From assembly GCA_963702195.1 (NCBI GenBank), contig OY969725.1, positions 2,418,001 to 2,482,000 on the forward strand: a stretch of DNA of 64,000 bases. The letters are read 5' to 3'. The DNA comes from AC-56 sp963702195 (GTDB lineage: Bacteria > Actinomycetota > Thermoleophilia > Solirubrobacterales > 70-9). The notes under the pieces were generated by a model. It was not told the DNA's origin. It worked only from the letters and a program-made list of their open reading frames with translations, and made no database searches. The translations under genes were made by a program, and so were the position numbers. Positions 59,370-64,000 of the stretch are shown here, one piece after another (positions within the stretch are counted from its first letter, which is position 1; the number at the start of each line of letters is the position of its first letter).

Positions 59370-60341
59370 ATGCGGGCGGCCTACCTCGAGCTGCTGAAGC
59401 TCTGCCTGTGCGACCTGGCGGGCGCCCGCACCCTCTCCGTCCAGAGGGCCGGCAATACGCGCAGGGTCGACAGCCCGGTGTTCCTTCGGGAGCTGGGTCC
59501 GGATGAGCTGCCCCTCCGTGCAATGGGAGGAGATTGGCCGTTCAGCGGTCTGTCGATGGTTGGCCTGTCACGTCTCGACGATCTCCAAGGGTGCGTCGAA
59601 TCGGTGGTTGCCGACGAGGTCGAAGGCGACGTAATCGAGGCGGGAGTCTGGCGAGGCGGTTCATCGATCCTCGCCCGCGCAACGCTCGACTCGCTGGGCG
59701 CGGACGAGCGCACGGTGTGGCTGGCCGACTCCTTCTCGGGGCTCCCGGCGCCCGATGCGGACACATTCCCCGAGGACAGCGGGCTCGACCTGAGCCGGAT
59801 CGACTATCTCGCCGTTCCGCCGGAAGAGGTGCGATCCCACTTCGCGCGCTTTGGCTGCGAGCATGGGATAGAGCTCGTGGAGGGCTTGTTCGACCAGACT
59901 CTGCCGACCCTCCGCGAGCATCGCTGGTCAGTCGTCCGTCTCGACGGCGACACCTACGAGGCGACCTGGGTGGGGCTCGAGTCCCTGTACCCCGGCCTGT
60001 CTGCGGGCGGGTACCTGATCGTCGACGACTACGTGCTGATCGAAGAGTGCCGCCGGGCCGTCGACGAGTTCCGGAGCCAGCACGGGATCACCGAGCCGAT
60101 CGAGAAGGTCGACTGGAACGGCATCCGGTGGCGCCGGGAGAGCGAGCCAACCGCTACCAGTGAGGCGCCCGTTCATCGTACGGGGCGAGGGCAACGCCCG
60201 GAGAGCACCGGGAAGAGCGCTGCGCACGCGTACATCCCCACACGGCGCGAGCTTGAGCTCGAGGGCGAGCTGAGCGACCTGCGCGAAAGGCTGAGCACAA
60301 GCGAGGACGAGTTGAGGCGGATACGGTCCTCGGCAACGTAA
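59370..60341 (+). CDS. TylF/MycF-family O-methyltransferase with coiled-coil tail
   Basis: 323 residues from ATG 59370, chosen because GGGGAGGAG lies 3 nt upstream and the family begins here (YLELLKLCLCDLAGA). Core motifs: GDVIEAGVWRGGSSILARAT (SAM loop), VWLADSFSGLPAPD and VVRLDGDTYEATWVGLESLY, followed by GGYLIVDDYVLIEECRRAVD with the acidic metal-binding residues. TylF enzymes methylate sugar hydroxyls. A C-terminal charged coil (ELEGELSDLRERLSTSEDEL) is extra. First gene of a plus-strand operon with two sulfotransferases and a GT. Confidence 0.88.
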   Translation: MRAAYLELLKLCLCDLAGARTLSVQRAGNTRRVDSPVFLRELGPDELPLRAMGGDWPFSGLSMVGLSRLDDLQGCVESVVADEVEGDVIEAGVWRGGSSILARATLDSLGADERTVWLADSFSGLPAPDADTFPEDSGLDLSRIDYLAVPPEEVRSHFARFGCEHGIELVEGLFDQTLPTLREHRWSVVRLDGDTYEATWVGLESLYPGLSAGGYLIVDDYVLIEECRRAVDEFRSQHGITEPIEKVDWNGIRWRRESEPTATSEAPVHRTGRGQRPESTGKSAAHAYIPTRRELELEGELSDLRERLSTSEDELRRIRSSAT

Positions 60342-60354
60342 GCAGGGTGGACCC

Positions 60355-61140
60355 GTGACGGCGCCCGCGTCCGACCAGCCTCACCGATACTTCTTCGTCC
60401 ACATCATGAAGACAGGGGGAATCTCCCTGCGCCGGCGATTGAAGCATCACTTCGGCGATCTCGCCATCTACCCGGCCGGGCGCCTGGACGGAACGGACGT
60501 ACAAAAAGTCGCGATGTCCATTGATTACCTGCGCGAACGCTTGGCGGCACGCGGGGATGAGATCCGGGTCATAGCCGGTCACTTTCCGCTGTGCACGACG
60601 GAGGTGATCGACGGGCGGTTCACGACCCTGACCCTGCTCCGGGAGCCGGTCGAACGCACGCTTTCGTACCTGCGCCACACCCGCAACTTCGACCGAGCCA
60701 CTCGCGACCTGCCGCTCGAGGAGCTCTATGACGATCCGGTGCGGTTCCACGCCGCGCTGCACAACCAGATGACGAAGATGCTGTCGCTGACGCCCACGGA
60801 GATGGACGATGCGGCGATGCTCACCCGCGTCGAGTTCGACCGCGACCGCCTCGAGCGCGCCAAGGCAGCGCTGGCCGGGATCGACGTGATCGGGGTGCAG
60901 GAGCACTTCGAGGATTTCTGCGAGGAGCTTTCCGCTCGCTTCGGCTGGCGCCTCGGCGACCCCGAAACGATCAACGTCACCGCGCCGGAGGAGGTTCCGG
61001 AGAGCTTCCGCGCCCGGATCGCCGAGGACAACGCATTCGATGTCGAGTTGTATGAGTTCGCGAACGAGCTGCTGCATGAGGCCGGCCGGCCGCGACCGGG
61101 CAAGGTGCCGCTGGCATCGGCCGATCGGGAGGAGCCGTGA
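60355..61140 (+). CDS. Sulfotransferase-family protein, tandem copy 1
   Basis: 261 residues. 5'-phosphosulfate motif FVHIMKTGGISLRRRL and 3'-phosphate motif LTLLREPVERTLSYLRHT, as in Sulfotransfer_2-type carbohydrate sulfotransferases. The C-terminal half is nearly identical to the next gene: DNA 60756-61140 matches 61538-61922 except for two bases at 60806-60807. Start GTG 60355. The next gene's GTG overlaps its stop (GTGA at 61137-61140). Confidence 0.85.
   Translation: MTAPASDQPHRYFFVHIMKTGGISLRRRLKHHFGDLAIYPAGRLDGTDVQKVAMSIDYLRERLAARGDEIRVIAGHFPLCTTEVIDGRFTTLTLLREPVERTLSYLRHTRNFDRATRDLPLEELYDDPVRFHAALHNQMTKMLSLTPTEMDDAAMLTRVEFDRDRLERAKAALAGIDVIGVQEHFEDFCEELSARFGWRLGDPETINVTAPEEVPESFRARIAEDNAFDVELYEFANELLHEAGRPRPGKVPLASADREEP
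60756..61140. repeat. Tandem gene duplication, 385-bp near-identical block, copy 1
   Basis: Matches 61538-61922 with two adjacent differences, giving Asp in copy 1 and Val in copy 2 within TPTEM(D/V)DAAM. The N-terminal halves of the same genes have diverged clearly. The partner block is 782 bp downstream. Confidence 0.9.
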
Positions 61141-61922
61141 CGGATTCCCCGGCCGCCCAGCCGCACCGATACTTCTTCCTCCGCGTGCCGAAGACGGCGG
61201 GAGCTGCTCTGGAGCAGCTGCTGGCCAACCACTTCGGCAAGGCCGCGGTCTACCCGGCGAAGGGCCTGGACGGCACGGAACCGTTGAGGCTTGCGGTCTC
61301 AATCGCTCATCTGCGGGAGCAGCTTGCGGCACGCGGGGATGAGATCCGGGTCATAGCCGGGCACTTCCCGCTGCGCACGACGGAGATGATCGACGGGCGG
61401 TTCACCACCCTGACCCTGCTCCGTGAGCCGGTCGCGCGCACGCTCTCACAGCTGCGGTACACCCGCAAGGTCAACCGAGCCGCTCGCGACCTGCCGCTCG
61501 AGGAGCTCTACGACGATCAGGCGCGGTTCGAGGGCCTGCTGCACAACCAGATGACGAAGATGCTGTCGCTGACGCCCACGGAGATGGTGGATGCGGCGAT
61601 GCTCACCCGCGTCGAGTTCGACCGCGACCGCCTCGAGCGCGCCAAGGCAGCGCTGGCCGGGATCGACGTGATCGGGGTGCAGGAGCACTTCGAGGATTTC
61701 TGCGAGGAGCTTTCCGCTCGCTTCGGCTGGCGCCTCGGCGACCCCGAAACGATCAACGTCACCGCGCCGGAGGAGGTTCCGGAGAGCTTCCGCGCCCGGA
61801 TCGCCGAGGACAACGCATTCGATGTCGAGTTGTATGAGTTCGCGAACGAGCTGCTGCATGAGGCCGGCCGGCCGCGACCGGGCAAGGTGCCGCTGGCATC
61901 GGCCGATCGGGAGGAGCCGTGA
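61137..61922 (+). CDS. Sulfotransferase-family protein, tandem copy 2
   Basis: 261 residues, same length as copy 1. The PAPS loop is altered (FLRVPKTAGAALEQLL for FVHIMKTGGISLRRRL), while the 3'-phosphate motif LTLLREPVARTLSQLRYT is kept. N-terminal ~130 residues differ from copy 1 at many positions and the last ~125 at one, a pattern expected from partial gene conversion or domain-restricted divergence. It may have a different acceptor. GTG start overlaps copy 1; the next gene's GTG overlaps its stop. Confidence 0.85.
   Translation: MTDSPAAQPHRYFFLRVPKTAGAALEQLLANHFGKAAVYPAKGLDGTEPLRLAVSIAHLREQLAARGDEIRVIAGHFPLRTTEMIDGRFTTLTLLREPVARTLSQLRYTRKVNRAARDLPLEELYDDQARFEGLLHNQMTKMLSLTPTEMVDAAMLTRVEFDRDRLERAKAALAGIDVIGVQEHFEDFCEELSARFGWRLGDPETINVTAPEEVPESFRARIAEDNAFDVELYEFANELLHEAGRPRPGKVPLASADREEP
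61538..61922. repeat. Tandem gene duplication, 385-bp near-identical block, copy 2
   Basis: Second copy of the block at 60756-61140, same orientation. Confidence 0.9.
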
Positions 61923-62845
61923 TCGCCTTCGGCGTGGCGGTCACGGAGCCGACGATCTACGACCGCTTCGCCGGGCCGGGGCTCCGCCGGGCGGCCGAGC
62001 CCGATTCGCTGGTCTTCGCAGATCAGGCAGCGGGCTCGTTGTTTCGCAACTACAACCGGGTGCTGGAACAGGCGCGGGCCCAGGATGACCTCGAGGCACT
62101 CGTCCTCGTCCATCAGGACGTCGAGATAGTCGAGTCGGACTTCGCGGCGAGGGTGCGAGCAGCATTGAGCGATCCCGATGTCGCGATCGTCGGTTGCGTT
62201 GGTGCGGTTGGGGTGCGCCAGCCCGCCTGGTGGAAAGGTACGGTCTCCTGGGCGGCGTTCAGCCACCACTATGAGGAATTCGGTGGGGGTGAGTTCGACT
62301 CGCTCTCGTGGCGACCCGAGGCCGGCCCCTCCCACCTCGCTCCCGGGGAGGTCGATGCGATCGACGGGTTGGTGATGGTGCTCTCGCCGTGGGCGGTGCG
62401 CGAGCTTTGGTTCGACGAGTCCCTGGGACAGCTCCATGGCTACGACTTCGACATCTGCATGCAGGCCCGCACGGCCGGCAAGAAGGTCTTTACCGCCGAC
62501 TTCCGGGTGATCCATCACCGCTCGCTCGAGCTGATCAGCGATCCAGAGCAGTGGATCGACGCCTACATACGGCTGGGTGAGAAGTGGGCGGACCATCTTC
62601 CGGAGCCCAGCGGGGACCCGAAGGAGCGTGCCCTTCGCGCCGAGGCCGAGGCCGCCTGCGCTGAGGCCCTTGGCCGAACCCAATCGCTACGAGCTCGGGC
62701 GATGAGAGTTCAGCTCGACCGCGCGAGGCGGGAGCTCAAGAGCACGAGGGACGAGCTCAAAGCCACGAGGCAGGAGCTTAGGCTTGCGAGGCAGGAGCTG
62801 GAGAAAATGCGGGGCGGCCAGAAATCCTCGGTCCGGGGCGCCTGA
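61919..62845 (+). CDS. StrF-like glycosyltransferase (Glyco_tranf_2_5 type) with coiled-coil tail
   Basis: 308 residues. GT-A-like domain (~1-220): FRNYNRVLEQA, LVLVHQDVEIVESDFAARVR (HQD, the acidic site), AIVGCVGAVGVRQPAWWKG, DAIDGLVMVLSPWAVRELWF and HGYDFDICMQARTAGKKVFT. This order is that of StrF-like transferases. A C-terminal Arg/Glu coiled coil (RARRELKSTRDELKATRQEL) resembles the tail of the TylF-like protein of this operon, so the two may associate. Last gene of the plus-strand operon. Confidence 0.82.
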   Translation: MIAFGVAVTEPTIYDRFAGPGLRRAAEPDSLVFADQAAGSLFRNYNRVLEQARAQDDLEALVLVHQDVEIVESDFAARVRAALSDPDVAIVGCVGAVGVRQPAWWKGTVSWAAFSHHYEEFGGGEFDSLSWRPEAGPSHLAPGEVDAIDGLVMVLSPWAVRELWFDESLGQLHGYDFDICMQARTAGKKVFTADFRVIHHRSLELISDPEQWIDAYIRLGEKWADHLPEPSGDPKERALRAEAEAACAEALGRTQSLRARAMRVQLDRARRELKSTRDELKATRQELRLARQELEKMRGGQKSSVRGA

Positions 62846-62851
62846 GCTCCC

Positions 62852-64000
62852 TCATCGGACGCGCTTCAAGAACCCCCCGAGGTTGAAGGTGAGGGCGTAC
62901 TCGAGGGAGGGATCGGGTGCGAAGTTGCCCTCGCGGATGATCTTCTGTACCACGCCCCACGGGCCAACGCCGAAGCCCGTCCACACGGGGCGCCCGCCGA
63001 GGATGGTGTCCTCGATGACGAGGTAGGAGCCGATCGGGACGAGCTCGGCATAGTTCTCGAACGCTTTCGTCACCTCGTCGGTGTCGGAGGCCCCGAGGAT
63101 CACCAGCGCCTCCTCGCCCACGATTTCGCGCACCTCCGCTGCGGTGCGCTCACTGGACGGCGGGCTCTGCAGGTAGGTGATCCGCGGGTGCTCGGCAGGA
63201 CTGGCGGGCGGGTAGTCGTCGATCGAGAGCACCCGGCCGTTCCCAACCAAATCGCAAATCGATGCCAGGAACAGGGCCCGCCCGCCCGCGCCGGTGCGCG
63301 TCTCGACGATCCAGTCGGGCCGTAGCCGGTAGATCAGCTCCTGGTACGCCAGCAGGTCGGTGGGCACCCTGTGCGTCGACCTGCCCAGCCACCTCGCCCG
63401 GTGCCACTCTCCGCTGCGCCAGAAGGCGTCGATGAACGCCGCCCTCTGCTCCTGCGGCACCGGAAGCTCCCCATTGGGGCGCCTGTCGGGGGCGTCGCCG
63501 TGGCCGGCCCCGAAGCGCGTCGGGGCAGCCATACGTCGGGGCCGGGTGCGGAGGGCGTCCTCGGGCAGCGTGCCCACGTAGTGCGGCCGCTTCGTGGGAA
63601 CGCTGAGCTCGCGCCCCTTCAGCTCCACATAGCGCTGTTCATATGACTTGAGCAGGCCGGAGAGATCGCCCAGCTCGGTGGTATTGGTGGTCGTCCCGCC
63701 GTGAAGCTGGTGGAAGGAACCCTCGCCCAGGATGTCCACTCGGTTGATGTCGGGCGAGCTGACGGTCCGTTCGAAGAAGTCCAGGTTGACGAATCCGCCG
63801 CCCGGCATCGCGAAGCCCTCGTCCATGCCGCCCACCTGCTCCAACAGATGGCGCGGGACGAAGATGCAGTTGCTCTCCACGATGCCGTCGAACCAGTCGC
63901 GATCGCCGATGAAGTGCCCGATTTCGAACAGGCGATAGCCGTCGATCGGCCACTCGATCCGCTCGAAGAGGCGGTCCTCGACCGTGCGGTCGTAGCCTCG
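62852..64000 (-). CDS. GT2-CmcI-type methyltransferase fusion (5' part beyond window)
   Basis: Open to the window edge, 382 codons visible. First ~110 visible residues are the end of a GT2 transferase (RLFEIGHFIGDRDWFDGIVE, FVPRHLLEQVGGMDEGFAMP, HQLHGGTTTN). The C-terminal ~200 residues match CmcI/rhamnosyl O-methyltransferase-like domains (DWIVETRTGAGGRALFLASI, NGRVLSIDDYPPAS, PIGSYLVIEDTILGGRPVWT, LTFNLGGFLKRVR). The SAM loop reads ETRTGAGGR where ETGxxxGGS is usual, so methyl transfer is not assured. Convergent with the StrF-like gene, 6 bp apart. Confidence 0.82.
   Translation of the reverse strand, partial: RGYDRTVEDRLFERIEWPIDGYRLFEIGHFIGDRDWFDGIVESNCIFVPRHLLEQVGGMDEGFAMPGGGFVNLDFFERTVSSPDINRVDILGEGSFHQLHGGTTTNTTELGDLSGLLKSYEQRYVELKGRELSVPTKRPHYVGTLPEDALRTRPRRMAAPTRFGAGHGDAPDRRPNGELPVPQEQRAAFIDAFWRSGEWHRARWLGRSTHRVPTDLLAYQELIYRLRPDWIVETRTGAGGRALFLASICDLVGNGRVLSIDDYPPASPAEHPRITYLQSPPSSERTAAEVREIVGEEALVILGASDTDEVTKAFENYAELVPIGSYLVIEDTILGGRPVWTGFGVGPWGVVQKIIREGNFAPDPSLEYALTFNLGGFLKRVR

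Noticed and set aside
1..64000. CRISPR array, tRNA, rRNA, transposase, phage integrase or att site
   Set aside because: No regularly spaced repeats, cloverleaf-like gaps or mobile-element proteins were found. The only notable long repeats are the 269-bp pair and the tandem sulfotransferase block.

Overview
The window is high-GC, densely coded actinobacterial DNA. It looks like class Thermoleophilia (Solirubrobacterales or a relative). The pointers are the secreted-protein signature at the left edge (a short basic start, then LTYANVTATLALLLAVGGGAAYA-like hydrophobic residues), a DUF5763-like zinc protein, a CysM-type O-phosphoserine sulfhydrylase near a Mec-type JAMM peptidase, and a GntR plus double MlaE permease locus. 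This placement rests on recognised protein style, not on a marker gene. I see no rRNA, tRNA, CRISPR array, phage or transposase gene.

Layout. 0.2-2.7 kb: two decayed secreted-protein genes, read from behind a sigma factor fused to an anti-sigma-like tail (2.7-4.1). 4.5-6.5: PAS-PAS-GGDEF-degenerate EAL protein. 6.5-15.8: TldE/TldD protease halves, a flavin amine oxidase, a secreted beta-helix protein, a roadblock-like protein, a tiny membrane protein, and an rph-rdgB-CDF operon. 15.9-24.1: drug-efflux MFS gene, a broken lipoprotein gene and three large polytopic membrane proteins. This block is closed by a 269-bp perfect direct repeat of the MFS/lipoprotein junction. 24.2-31.5: Flp-type pilin, secreted glycoside hydrolase, secreted sedolisin, GT4 glycosyltransferase and a 901-residue coiled-coil protein ending in a helix-hairpin-helix. 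31.5-38.5: HDAC-like deacetylase, L-aspartate oxidase, DUF5763-like protein and hydantoinase A/B pair. 38.5-47.7: ECF sigma with its zinc-finger anti-sigma, alpha/beta hydrolase, DUF1802, DUF1152, secreted penicillin-acylase-like Ntn hydrolase, degenerate peptidase-MA protein, sulfotransferase, DUF2007 protein and JAMM peptidase. 47.7-52.6: GntR regulator, two MlaE-type permeases (one frameshifted), two small membrane proteins, a possible queuosine-salvage relative and cysM. 52.7-55.3: polar amino acid ABC importer (binding protein, permease, ATPase). 55.8-64.0: a glycan assembly and decoration cluster of four sulfotransferase-type domains, three methyltransferase domains and three glycosyltransferase domains, several of them fused and many with 4-bp gene overlaps.

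How the genes work together. Two signal-response modules (sigma/anti-sigma, c-di-GMP) sit beside a rich set of exported proteins: hydrolases, beta-helix protein, lipoproteins and pilin. The right-hand cluster has the parts to build a surface glycan carrying sulfate and methyl groups, and I regard it as the best candidate for an undescribed system here. Several genes are visibly broken (237-2737, 17390-17838, 48615-49422). Either the region is losing genes or the assembly has local one-base errors, and the sequence alone cannot separate these.
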